DNA of 64,000 nt from Aquisalimonas lutea (GCF_030409225.1 NZ_JAUFPK010000005.1:434831-498830), one strand, 5' to 3'. Counted from the first letter of the stretch, positions 36,160 to 44,198 are shown. The notes: generated by a model from the sequence alone, not told the origin. Numbers and translations are program-made.

Positions 36160-36765
36160 TTACCGCTGCTCCTGCCCTTCTTCGTCGGGGATTTCGTCGG
36201 GCACCTCGTCGTAGCCTTCCAGCTCCGTGAATGACCGGTAGACCTCGCGGGTGGTCAGGTTCCGGAAAGCCGTGAGCCAGTACTGGATGCCGGCGAGGGC
36301 GAAGCCGATGGGCATGGAAAGGTAGACGAGCCACAAGGGAATGCGCAGCGCCGAGGTGCTGCGCTCACGCTCGAAGGTCGTCTGTACGTACCCGGCCGCC
36401 TCCCAGGCCATGTAGAGCATCAACGCGCCGGTGCCCACGCAGATGACGATGATGAGCACCTTGCGTGCCATGCCCTGGAGCTGGTCGTAGAGTGCCGACA
36501 TGCTGATGTGCCGCGCCCGCCGCACGGCGTAGCTCACGCCGACGAAGGTGATGAGCACCAGCAGGATCTCGGTGACCTCCGTACGCCCCGGTATGCCCAG
36601 CTGGATCGTCATGCGCCCGAGGACGTGCGTCACCATGAGCACGGCCATGACGATGACGGCCCCGCCGACGATGGTGGCCTCGATGGTTTCCAGGATACGG
36701 TCGATGGTGCGGATGACAGTCGTCGCAGCCGATGCCGGCCTCTTCTGCGTCGAGCCTGTGGTCAT
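36160..36765 (-). CDS. TRAP transporter small permease (DctQ family)
   Basis: 201 residues, four membrane helices (about 28-50, 63-82, 103-125, 146-168), with LGRMTIQLGIPGRTEVTEIL and the YAVRRARHISMSALYDQLQG segment typical of DctQ. The C-terminal tail is acidic (EVPDEIPDEEGQEQR). The ATG at MTTGSTQK is preferred over upstream starts because the preceding residues do not look like a membrane protein N-terminus. It is transcribed together with the large permease. Confidence 0.87.
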   Translation of the reverse strand: MTTGSTQKRPASAATTVIRTIDRILETIEATIVGGAVIVMAVLMVTHVLGRMTIQLGIPGRTEVTEILLVLITFVGVSYAVRRARHISMSALYDQLQGMARKVLIIVICVGTGALMLYMAWEAAGYVQTTFERERSTSALRIPLWLVYLSMPIGFALAGIQYWLTAFRNLTTREVYRSFTELEGYDEVPDEIPDEEGQEQR

Positions 36766-36821
36766 GGAATGCGCCCCCACGCGTGCAACGGTTATCTCGG
36801 TCTGAGTCGACAATAACGCAC

Positions 36822-36837
36822 TTGGCCCACTTTGCAC
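36822..36837 (+). promoter_or_regulatory. Candidate sigma-54 promoter ahead of the second TRAP binding protein
   Basis: TTGGCCCACTTTGCA has GG and GC dinucleotides ten bases apart, the required -24/-12 spacing. It points toward the TRAP binding-protein gene, but the large inverted repeat lies immediately downstream rather than upstream, which is not typical of an enhancer. Kept as a weak candidate. Confidence 0.3.
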
Positions 36838-36853
36838 ACTTTATGGCACCTCC

Positions 36854-36886
36854 TGCACAAATGCGCCCCGGTGGTGCATTTGTGCA
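36854..36886. promoter_or_regulatory. Large inverted repeat (TGCACAAATGC-N11-GCATTTGTGCA)
   Basis: Perfect 11 bp arms with an 11-base spacer in the shared region between the divergent dctQM and dctP genes. It is about 50 bases upstream of the candidate promoter of dctP and 90 bases from the dctQ start, as expected for an operator or activator site that controls both sides. Half-site TGCAC also occurs at 36834-36838 (forward) and in the 62.97 kb repeat. No regulator gene is adjacent. Confidence 0.55.
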
Positions 36887-36936
36887 CATCCGCAGTGCAG
36901 CATCGCGCCGGTGTCCGTGACCCCGTTCACAAAACA

Positions 36937-36964
36937 TAGACAGCCCGGACCCCTGTGTTAGTGT
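36937..36964 (+). promoter_or_regulatory. Candidate sigma-70 promoter of the second TRAP binding protein
   Basis: TAGACA and TAGTGT separated by 16 bases, in an AT-richer stretch about 70 bases ahead of the start codon. The leader then contains the GGGAGGT ribosome site. Confidence 0.4.
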
Positions 36965-37031
36965 TACAGGAGGCTGACCGTTCAGCACCCCTGAGCACAA
37001 CCAACACGAACGCAGAAACGGGAGGTAAATC

Positions 37032-38057
37032 ATGCTCTGGCGAAACAGCTTGTGTGTAGCAGTTGCCCTTGGTCTGGCTACCGCGGGTTCCCAGGCCGCG
37101 GCCTTCGAGGAGCAGACATGGCGCTTCGGTCTCGAGGAGATCGAGGGCAGCGTGCAGTACGAGTACGCGGCGCAGTTCGCCGAGCTCATGGACGAGAAGA
37201 CCGACGGCGCGGTGACCGTGGAGCTGTACCCCTACGGCCAGCTCGGCGGCCTGACCGACATCTACGACGCGGCCCAGAGCGGCTCCATCCAGCTGGCCTT
37301 CGGTTCCGGCTTCCTCGGCGGGACCGTGCCCGAGAGTCAGATCTTCAGCCTCAACTTCGTGCTCACCGACGACGAGTGGACCAACACGCAGATCCTGAAC
37401 TCCGAGGAGTTCCTCATGAGCGACGCCTTCCAGGAGTCGTTCCGCGAGCGGAATCTGCACCCCATCGCCGTGGTTCCGGAAGGCTGGCAGGTGTGGACGG
37501 CCAACCAGCCCATCCGCAGCCCGGAGGACATGGACGGCCTGGCGATCCGCACCATGGACAACCGCCTGCTGCGCGAGACGTACCAGGCCTACGGCGCGGA
37601 CCCGCTCACGGTCGAGTACGGTGAGCTGTACTCGGCGCTGCAGCTCGGCCAGGCCGAGGGCAACATCCAGCCGGTGTTCGCCCACGAGGAGATGAACTTC
37701 TACGAAGTTCAGGACTACATGATCTTCGCCAACCACGCCCAGTTCATCGCCACGTTCATGGGCAACAAGGAATGGTGGGACGGCCTGTCCGACGAGATGA
37801 AGGGCGTCATCCACGAGGCCCGGCAGGAGCTGGTGAAGTACATCCACGACAGGCAGCAGGAGCTCAATACCGAGCGGCTGGAGACCATCAAGGAAAACAG
37901 CGACATCGAGATCATCCGGCTCGACCAGGAGCAGCGGCAGGCCTTCGCCGAGCTGGCGCGGCCGGTCCGGGATGTCTTTGTCGACATGACCGGTGACCGC
38001 GGCGAGGAGCTGTTGAACATCCTGCTCGAGCAGGTGGAACAGGCACGCAACGAGTGA
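37032..38057 (+). CDS. TRAP transporter substrate-binding protein (DctP family)
   Basis: 341 residues with a Sec signal (residues 1-24, LCVAVALGLATAGSQAAA). The mature domain includes VTVELYPYGQLGGLTDIYDA, NQPIRSPEDMDGLAIRTMDN (the ligand-binding Arg region) and EYGELYSALQLGQAEGNIQP, all standard for DctP. It is the soluble receptor for the divergently encoded permease pair. GGGAGGTAAATC precedes ATG. A strong terminator follows. Confidence 0.92.
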   Translation: MLWRNSLCVAVALGLATAGSQAAAFEEQTWRFGLEEIEGSVQYEYAAQFAELMDEKTDGAVTVELYPYGQLGGLTDIYDAAQSGSIQLAFGSGFLGGTVPESQIFSLNFVLTDDEWTNTQILNSEEFLMSDAFQESFRERNLHPIAVVPEGWQVWTANQPIRSPEDMDGLAIRTMDNRLLRETYQAYGADPLTVEYGELYSALQLGQAEGNIQPVFAHEEMNFYEVQDYMIFANHAQFIATFMGNKEWWDGLSDEMKGVIHEARQELVKYIHDRQQELNTERLETIKENSDIEIIRLDQEQRQAFAELARPVRDVFVDMTGDRGEELLNILLEQVEQARNE

Positions 38058-38096
38058 CACCGGACGGGGCCGGCTCCACCGGCCCCGATGGACACG

Positions 38097-38128
38097 ACGG
38101 CCCGGCCCTGTGTGGTCGGGCCGTTTTT
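38097..38128 (+). terminator. Intrinsic terminator of the TRAP binding-protein gene
   Basis: Stem ACGGCCCG / CGGGCCGT with a 12-base loop followed by TTTTT. A second hairpin, GGGGCCGG / CCGGCCCC, lies just before it. Confidence 0.75.
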
Positions 38129-38246
38129 CGTTGGCAGGACCCGCGGCAAAAGCCCGCGGCTCGTGCCATGATTGTGCTAGAACCGCTCGGGTACGGTGGT
38201 CCGAGCGGACGGAAGGAGCGTTCAAGACGATGCACCGGAGGAAGGT

Positions 38247-38816
38247 ATGACTGCGACTGCGTCCCGGATGATGGCCCTGGGGACACCGATGCCCCGGTTC
38301 CGCCTGCAGGATACCGAGGGCAACATTGTCGCCAGTGACGATTTCGCCGACGCCGACGCGGTGCTGGTGGTCTTCATGTGCAATCACTGCCCGTTCGTGC
38401 GTCACCTGGCGTCGCACCTGGCCAGTTTCGCCCGGGAGTTCATGCCGCGCGGGCTGGCGGTCGTGGGGGTGAACGCCAACGATGCCGAGCAGTACCCGGA
38501 CGACGACCTCGAGGGGATGCGGCGGGAGAAGGCACGAGTCGGCTATCCCTTCCCCTACGTGTTCGATGCCGAGCAGACCGTGGCCCACGCCTTCGGTGCC
38601 GCCTGCACGCCGGATTTCTTCCTGTTCGACGGCGACGGCCTGCTCGCCTATCGCGGGCAGTACGACGGCAGCCGGCCGGGCAATGACGTCGCCGTCACCG
38701 GCGACGACCTGCGCGAGGCGGCGACGGCAGTGCTCACGGGCCGCGAGGTCCCCGTGGAGCAGAAGCCCAGCATGGGCTGCAATATCAAGTGGAAACCCGG
38801 CAACGAGCCGGATTGA
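38247..38816 (+). CDS. Thioredoxin-fold redoxin (AhpC/TSA-like)
   Basis: 189 residues with a thioredoxin-like fold. The motif CNHCPF (Cys45, Cys48) replaces the CxxC of thioredoxins, as in the family 'thioredoxin family protein / redoxin' of COG0526. Also seen: VGVNANDAEQYPDDDLEGM and ACTPDFFLFDGDGLLAYRG with the cis-Pro. No signal peptide, so it is cytoplasmic; its reductant and target are unknown. GGAAGG precedes ATG. The gene is followed by the second palindromic element. Confidence 0.8.
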   Translation: MTATASRMMALGTPMPRFRLQDTEGNIVASDDFADADAVLVVFMCNHCPFVRHLASHLASFAREFMPRGLAVVGVNANDAEQYPDDDLEGMRREKARVGYPFPYVFDAEQTVAHAFGAACTPDFFLFDGDGLLAYRGQYDGSRPGNDVAVTGDDLREAATAVLTGREVPVEQKPSMGCNIKWKPGNEPD

Positions 38817-38887
38817 CCCGCCTTCCCCGGGCGATTGTCCCGGCTACAACCGTTTCCGTTGTCCCAGGCGTGCCCGGCGCGTAAAGG

Positions 38888-39127
38888 GCAGGACGCGGTC
38901 GCTCCGGGGCGGGGCATCGGGGTGCGGCTCCGAGCTCCGCTTACGGCCCTGCTTTCGCTGAAGCAGGGCCTACCCTCCGCTCCGGCCTGGCCGGCTGACA
39001 GCACATCCCTGTGCTGACAGCCGGTGGCGGCATCCCTGCCGCCACCCTTCGGGCCGGGCGGCCTGCGCTCCGGCGCTGCGCAAGTCGCCGCACCCCGATG
39101 CCCCGCCCCGGAGCGACCGCGTCCTGC
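38888..39127. repeat. Palindromic multi-hairpin element, copy B
   Basis: 240 bp closed by a 41 bp perfect inverted repeat (38888-38928 with 39087-39127). The 158-base core is nearly identical to that of copy A, with the same three inner hairpins, including GGTGGCGGCA-TCCC-TGCCGCCACC. The closing arms share only a short CGCTCCGGG block with copy A yet are fully self-complementary. It lies between the convergent redoxin and cupin genes, with no gene of its own. Confidence 0.85.
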
Positions 39128-39194
39128 TCGATGCCTGCGCGTGGTGGTGACCGGGTATCGTCGCGGGCTCCCCGCCATGTACCAAGGGAGGTCC

Positions 39195-39641
39195 CTACAC
39201 CCGGATCTTGTTGGCGAGGGCCGGGTTCCGGCGCAGCTCCTCGAGATCGCTGTCGTCCGGCACCTGGGGCCGGTCGCGGTTGCGGTCGACAATGCACAGG
39301 AAGCCCAGGGGCTCGCCCCGGGAGGCATGGAACTGGTGCCACTGGTGGGGGGCGATGTAGACGCAGTCGTGCAGGCCGATGGCCTCGACGCGGTCGTGCA
39401 GCACCACCTCCCCGCAGCCCCGGATGACCACCACCGAGTGCGGGTGCTCGTGATGCTCCAGGGACGAGTAGCCGCCGGGCTGGATCTCGAAATAGCGGGT
39501 AATGAAGTTCAGCCGTTCCTCGCCCTCGTTGTCCCCCAGCAGCGTCTGCCGATGGATGGCGCGAAAGCCCGTGCCTTCGGTCTTGTACTCGTGGATCGGG
39601 ACGTCCCAGCGGTAGTCCCGGGCGCGCACGATTCTGGCCAT
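39195..39641 (-). CDS. Cupin, likely 1-methylthio-xylulose 5-phosphate methylsulfurylase
   Basis: 148 residues forming one cupin barrel. Metal-binding motif 1 is SSLEHHEHPHSVVVIRGCGE and motif 2 is APHQWHQFHA. It follows a RuBisCO-like gene, the pairing known from Rhodospirillum rubrum, where the RLP isomerises methylthioribulose 1-phosphate and a cupin (Erb et al. 2012) splits 1-methylthioxylulose 5-phosphate into deoxyxylulose 5-phosphate and a methylthio group. That assignment is by context. GCGGAG precedes the ATG; the frame upstream is a shadow of the RLP gene. 70 bases separate it from the RLP stop. Confidence 0.65.
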   Translation of the reverse strand: MARIVRARDYRWDVPIHEYKTEGTGFRAIHRQTLLGDNEGEERLNFITRYFEIQPGGYSSLEHHEHPHSVVVIRGCGEVVLHDRVEAIGLHDCVYIAPHQWHQFHASRGEPLGFLCIVDRNRDRPQVPDDSDLEELRRNPALANKIRV

Positions 39642-39711
39642 GTATGCTCCGCGGTGTTGCGGTCTGCCGGTTGCCGTCGCCGGCGGACCTGGTGGACGCG
39701 GCCCGTATCGC

Positions 39712-40818
39712 TCAGCCGCGGCCGATGGCTTCGCGCAGGGACGCGGTCGCACGCGTGAGATCGCCCTGCGCGTACAGGCTGCCGCCGATCAGTAATATGG
39801 TATCGGTGCCGTAGCGCGTGATCCAGTCGGCGGCCCGGGCGGCGTCCACGCCTCCGCCCGGAGTCGGGGCCGCGGGGCGCAGCGTCCCCAGCGGATACCG
39901 CAGGCGATGATTGATGGCCTCGCAGGTGGCGAGGCTGAATCCGAAGCGGCCGCCGCTGTTGGGGTAGATGGAGGCGTCCGCGCCGGCGATGCGGAACAGG
40001 TCCCCCAGCAGCAGGTCCGGCGACAGCCCGTGCTCCGGCCGGAAGTAGCTGCCGGTGAGCGCCGGGTGCGCCATGAGCACCAGGCCGAAACGGTCCCGCG
40101 CCCAGCGCATAGCGTCCAGGCCGGTAATCCAGGGGCTGATGAGCACCCCCCGGCAGCCGGCATCCCGGGCAGCGGCAAGGCGTGCTTCCAGGGCGGGCCA
40201 GGGCGCGGTGACATTGGGCAGGTACAGGCTGTTGCCCCCGGTCTCCGCGTTGGCCCGGGCCACGGCCTCCTGGCAGGCGGCCAGGCGCTCGCGGAACGGC
40301 GCGGAAGGCTGATCGGCGATACCGTGGTCGTCCTTGATGAGATCCATGCCCCCCAGGGCGAACCGGTGGGCGCGCTCCGCCAGAGCGGCCGGTCCCAGCC
40401 CCACGGGTTTCAGCGCGGTGCACAGCAGGGCCTCGCCGGCCGGCACGCCCGTGGCCTCGCGGATGCCCGCCATGCCGTGGCCCGGCCCGCCCAGTGCATC
40501 GAGCAGGCCGGCCGGCCAGCGGATGTCCGTGAGACGGATGCCGTCCTGCAGCGAGATATTGCCGAACAGGGTGTTCAGCAGCTGGGTCAGCTCGCTGCCG
40601 ACGAGGTCGGCGTCGAAGCTGATGGTGGCCTCGTAGCGCTGCTCGGGCAGCGCCGACAGCCGCTCCACGCGTCCGACCACCCGGTCGCCGAGGGGGGCGG
40701 GCACGCAGGCGGCCGGCAGCTCCACCGTCTGCTCCAGCGCGATGCCGCGGGCCTTGTCCTCGGCGCTTTCGTCGGCGGCGCAGGTCAGCAGGTAGTCGAC
40801 TTGCAGCCGTTCAGCCAT
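39712..40818 (-). CDS. RuBisCO-like protein (form IV)
   Basis: 368 residues with the RuBisCO large-chain fold. The carbamylation lysine is kept (Lys162 in GGMDLIKDDHGIAD), as is the first catalytic-site lysine (Lys137 in TALKPVG). The metal-ligand Glu is replaced by His165, Lys177 (spinach) by Val, and no loop-6 lysine is visible, so CO2 fixation is not expected. Adjacency to a cupin gene points to isomerisation of methylthioribulose 1-phosphate in the methylthioadenosine-isoprenoid shunt. The start overlaps the transporter gene by eight bases; GGAGG precedes it. Confidence 0.85.
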   Translation of the reverse strand: MAERLQVDYLLTCAADESAEDKARGIALEQTVELPAACVPAPLGDRVVGRVERLSALPEQRYEATISFDADLVGSELTQLLNTLFGNISLQDGIRLTDIRWPAGLLDALGGPGHGMAGIREATGVPAGEALLCTALKPVGLGPAALAERAHRFALGGMDLIKDDHGIADQPSAPFRERLAACQEAVARANAETGGNSLYLPNVTAPWPALEARLAAARDAGCRGVLISPWITGLDAMRWARDRFGLVLMAHPALTGSYFRPEHGLSPDLLLGDLFRIAGADASIYPNSGGRFGFSLATCEAINHRLRYPLGTLRPAAPTPGGGVDAARAADWITRYGTDTILLIGGSLYAQGDLTRATASLREAIGRG

Positions 40819-41704
40819 GGGGAGCCTCCTTCGGCCCCGGGGTTGCCGGGTCCGCCCTGCGCGGCCCGCCCCGGGTGGTCAGCACGCCGGCGATGATGAC
40901 CAGCAGCATGCCGGTAAACGTCGCCATGTCCAGGTACTCGTCCCAGAACAGCCATCCCAGCAGGGCGCCGAAGACCACGGACACGTAGGTGAACGGCCCG
41001 ATCTGGCCGGCGGGCGCCAGGGCGTAGGCCCGCGTGAGCAGCAGCTGCGCTGCCGTGGCGCAGCCGCCCATGGCGAGCAGCCAGGCGAAGGTGCGCGGCG
41101 CCGGTGTCTGCCAGCTCCACAGCAGCGGCACGGCGGAGATCAGCGTGGCGAAGGTGCCGAACCAGAACACCGTGCGCACCGCCGGCTCGGTGCGGCTCAT
41201 GCGCCGGATGGTGACCTTCGCCAGCCCCGCCAGGAATGCGCCCGCCAGCCCGATCACGGCCACCGGCGGAATGCCGCCGGCGTCCGGCTGCAGGATGAAG
41301 GCCACTCCGGCGAAGCCGACGACGATGGCCAGCCGCGCGCTTGCGGGGATGGTCTCGCCGAGCCAGGCCAGGGCGATCAGCGGAATGAAGAACGGCGCCG
41401 TGAGCTTGAACAGCAGCGCCTCCGCCAGCGCCATGTGGGCGATGGTATAGAAGAAGCAGTACATCGCGGACACGCCCACCGCCGCGCGCAGGAAATGCAG
41501 GTGGGGCACCCGGGTGGCGACGCTGGCCAGCCCGTTGCGCAGGACCAGGGGCAGCAGCACCAGGAGCCCGAACAGATTGCGGAAGAACACCAGCATCGCC
41601 TCGGGCGTGGTCTCCGCGAGCACCTTGATTGCGGCGCTCATGCTCGCCAGCAGGAACTCGGAGGCGACGATGAAAAGCGCCCCCAGCAGGAGATTCCGTT
41701 GCAT
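40811..41704 (-). CDS. EamA/DMT-family transporter
   Basis: 297 residues, two EamA repeats, about ten membrane helices (for example PLALRNGLAS-type loops and LTRAYALAPAGQIGPFTYVS ahead of the last helices). DMT carriers move small metabolites. Being first in an operon with the RLP and cupin genes, it may handle a methylthio metabolite or a product of the pathway; this is inference. The ATG at MQRNLLL is chosen; a TTG twelve bases upstream is in frame. Confidence 0.82.
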   Translation of the reverse strand: MQRNLLLGALFIVASEFLLASMSAAIKVLAETTPEAMLVFFRNLFGLLVLLPLVLRNGLASVATRVPHLHFLRAAVGVSAMYCFFYTIAHMALAEALLFKLTAPFFIPLIALAWLGETIPASARLAIVVGFAGVAFILQPDAGGIPPVAVIGLAGAFLAGLAKVTIRRMSRTEPAVRTVFWFGTFATLISAVPLLWSWQTPAPRTFAWLLAMGGCATAAQLLLTRAYALAPAGQIGPFTYVSVVFGALLGWLFWDEYLDMATFTGMLLVIIAGVLTTRGGPRRADPATPGPKEAPHG

Positions 41705-41756
41705 GCACAGGTCCAAAACCGATCAGTATACCGCAGACGCGGCCGCCAGTGGCTCA

Positions 41757-42821
41757 TCAGCCCGCCCGCTGGGCAACCGTGACGGCGTTGCCGCCGCTCT
41801 CCCGGGAGAGCTGCACAGCGCTGTCAGCGGCCAGGAGCAGCTCGTCCGACGATACCGCCAGGTCCGGGTAGCCCGCCACGCCGATGGAGGCCGGGATGCC
41901 GGCGACGGTACTCTCCGGCAGCGGCACCTTCAGGGTGGCGACCATCTCCCGGAGTTCCTCGGCACGCCGCCGCGTGTCGTTGAGGTCGGCCTCCGGCAGC
42001 AGGATCACGAACGTGTCGTCATCGATCCGGCATGCCGCGTCGGAGCCGCGGAACGTGGACTGCAGCAACCCGGCGACCGCCTGGAGCAGGCGATCGCCGG
42101 CGCCCCGCCCGAGGCGCCGGTTGAACGCGGCGAGGCCGTCGAGATCCATCTGGATGATTCCCAGCGGCTGCTTGCCGCGACGGCAGCGGTGAAGCTCCCG
42201 CTCCAGGGTGTCCTCCAGGTAGCGGCGATTGAACAGCCCCGTGAGCGACTCCCGCACGGAGCGATGACGCGAGACCACACGCAGATGGATGGTGCTCAGG
42301 GCCAGGCCGGCCGTGGTGACCAGCACGCGCAGCAGGGATGCAGCGGCGTCGTCGGCGTTTTCCGGCTCCGCAAGCCAGACGCGGCATTCCCCCAGATCCA
42401 GGCCGCCGCCGGCCAGCGGCAGCCGCAGTGCCGGCGCCGCATCGCCGCGGCTGATCCGCTCCAGCGCCTCGGGCATGTCCCGGGGGCGCTTGCTGCCCTC
42501 GACCCAGCATGCCTCGCCCTGCCAGAACGCGGCCAGCGCCGGGGCGTCGCCCGCATCCGAGCGCAGCAGCACGACGCACCCGGCCTCCGGGGCCAGTGCG
42601 CCGCCGTGCCGGGCGAGCTCCTCCAGCACCGTGCGGGTGCTGGTCGCCCCGGCGACGGCCGCCACCGCGTCCGGGAGCGCGGCACCGGAGGCTGCTTCAC
42701 CGGTGCCCGGCGCGTGCACCTGACGGCGCGCTGCTTCCAGGGTGCGGGCGGCTTCCTGCTGGGCCTGCAGGGCGGCGTCGAGCAGCGCCGGCACATCCGG
42801 CGGCGTGGTGGCATCGTTCAT
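41757..42821 (-). CDS. GAF-GGDEF protein with degenerate active site
   Basis: 354 residues. An N-terminal coiled segment, a GAF-like domain (about 50-190), then a GGDEF domain (about 195-350) beginning RESLTGLFNRRYLEDTLERE, a normal GGDEF start. The catalytic motif is replaced: where R-x-GG(D/E)EF is expected it reads CRIDDDTFVILLP. Diguanylate cyclase activity is therefore unlikely; it may bind GTP or c-di-GMP or act through its GAF domain. The start overlaps the stop of the small membrane protein by four bases (ATGA), so it belongs to the kinase operon. Confidence 0.75.
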   Translation of the reverse strand: MNDATTPPDVPALLDAALQAQQEAARTLEAARRQVHAPGTGEAASGAALPDAVAAVAGATSTRTVLEELARHGGALAPEAGCVVLLRSDAGDAPALAAFWQGEACWVEGSKRPRDMPEALERISRGDAAPALRLPLAGGGLDLGECRVWLAEPENADDAAASLLRVLVTTAGLALSTIHLRVVSRHRSVRESLTGLFNRRYLEDTLERELHRCRRGKQPLGIIQMDLDGLAAFNRRLGRGAGDRLLQAVAGLLQSTFRGSDAACRIDDDTFVILLPEADLNDTRRRAEELREMVATLKVPLPESTVAGIPASIGVAGYPDLAVSSDELLLAADSAVQLSRESGGNAVTVAQRAG

Positions 42822-43060
42822 GACGGGTCGTCCTCTTCTGGTTGTCCCCGAGCCTTTCGCGTCGCCGAGCGTACCTGGCCGTAGAAGCGCAGCGCCATGA
42901 TGGGCGAACCCACCAGGGCGACGGCGATGAGCACGAAAGCGATCAGGATGGCCCAGTCCGGCAGCACCGGCCAGATCCACGTCGCGAACCCGTACAGCAG
43001 CACCACGTAGAACGCGACCACGACCAGGGCTCCGACGATGGCGACAAGCAGGCGGGACAT
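42818..43060 (-). CDS. Small two-helix membrane protein
   Basis: 80 residues: helix 1 at about 4-30 (VAIVGALVVVAFYVVLLYGF), helix 2 at about 36-60 (WAILIAFVLIAVALVGSPIM), then a basic and an acidic tail. No family recognised. It is tightly coupled on both sides: its ATG shares one base with the kinase stop (TAATG) and its stop overlaps the GGDEF gene start (ATGA). A membrane anchor or helper for one of these partners is possible. Confidence 0.6.
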   Translation of the reverse strand: MSRLLVAIVGALVVVAFYVVLLYGFATWIWPVLPDWAILIAFVLIAVALVGSPIMALRFYGQVRSATRKARGQPEEDDPS

Positions 43061-44091
43061 TATCGGTGGTCTTCCGCGCGCCACTCCTGCAGCCGGCTGC
43101 CGACCATGCCCAGGAACGGCCAGGCCACCAGGGACTGCGCGAAACGCATGGTGGAATTCTGGGCCTCGTCCGACACCAGGCACGTCTCCAGGTCCTCGGC
43201 GATGCCGGTGACGGCCATGATCTCCTGTTCCAGGTGCTGCATGGCCTCCAGCGGAATGACCCCGTCGATGTGGGTGACGTTGACGCGCTTGCCCCAGTAG
43301 CTGCTGGGCACGGCGGCAAGCATGAACGGCTGCGAATCGGCATTCATCACGGCATTGAGATTCACCGGCAGGTTCAGCGCCGGCAGCGGCAGGTGGCCCG
43401 GGGTGAGCACGATCTCCAGATGGTAGCAGTTGTCCGGCACGGCGCCGTCGTACTTCTGGTGGGCGAGCCGGCCGAGCTGGCTCTCGTGGATCTTGACCAC
43501 CACGTCGGCGCTGGTTTTCTGGAAATCGATCCATTGCTTGTATGCGGCTTCCCGGCGCTGGATCTCCTCCTCCAGCTCCGCCGGATCGTGGCCGCGGAAG
43601 GAGACGTCGCGCTCGAATTTCCAGCGCCACTTCACGTCCCGGTCGGTGTCCACGTACAGGGCGAAGTCCAGCAGCGGGCACAGGTGCTCGTAGAGCGCGT
43701 GCAGGCCCTCGATGATGACCACGGGTGTCGGGCGGACGATCTGGGGCGCGTCGAAGCAGCCGGTCTGGTGGTTGTATACCGGCACCTCCACCGGGCGCCC
43801 GCCGCGCAGCGCGCGCAGGTGCTCCTCGATGAGGTCCAGGTGATTGTTGGCCGGGTCCAGGGGCAGGCGGCCGCTGCGGCGGCGTTGTGCGCGATCCTCG
43901 CGGTGATAGCCGTCCAGCGGAATGGAGGTGACCAGATCGTTGCCCAGCAGGCGGCGGATGCCGTGGGTATACGTCGTCTTGCCGCTGCCGCTGTCGCCGG
44001 CCACCCCCAGGAGCAGCGGGCGGCGGGCCGAGCCGAGCAGGGTACGCAGATCGGAAGTCTCGGCGGCGCGTGCGAATGCGTCCTGAGCCAT
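43060..44091 (-). CDS. Phosphoribulokinase / uridine kinase-family protein
   Basis: 343 residues with a P-loop GVAGDSGSGKTT and the class II phosphoribulokinase pattern: SIPLDGYHREDRAQRRRSG, LPLDPANNHLDLIEEHLRAL and PVYNHQTGCF, then VVIIEGLHALY. These correspond to the ribulose-5-phosphate site and catalytic Asp of PRK. It would phosphorylate ribulose 5-phosphate or a related sugar phosphate. No RuBisCO large or small chain is in the window, only a RuBisCO-like protein three genes away. ATG at MAQDAF chosen; an upstream start at 44136 lacks support. First gene of an operon with the small membrane protein and the GGDEF protein. Confidence 0.8.
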   Translation of the reverse strand: MAQDAFARAAETSDLRTLLGSARRPLLLGVAGDSGSGKTTYTHGIRRLLGNDLVTSIPLDGYHREDRAQRRRSGRLPLDPANNHLDLIEEHLRALRGGRPVEVPVYNHQTGCFDAPQIVRPTPVVIIEGLHALYEHLCPLLDFALYVDTDRDVKWRWKFERDVSFRGHDPAELEEEIQRREAAYKQWIDFQKTSADVVVKIHESQLGRLAHQKYDGAVPDNCYHLEIVLTPGHLPLPALNLPVNLNAVMNADSQPFMLAAVPSSYWGKRVNVTHIDGVIPLEAMQHLEQEIMAVTGIAEDLETCLVSDEAQNSTMRFAQSLVAWPFLGMVGSRLQEWRAEDHR

Positions 44092-44198
44092 GGGCAACGT
44101 GTCTCCAGGGTCGTCCGGGGGGCGCCGGGGTGACATTTCACCGCAGGTTCCTTACCGTTGGAAAGCTTCGCAAGAATACCGTATCTCGGGGGGAATCC

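Noticed and set aside
39712-40818. RuBisCO large chain able to fix CO2
   Set aside because: Key residues are changed (Glu to His at 165, Lys to Val at 139, no loop-6 Lys) and no small chain is present; it is a RuBisCO-like protein.
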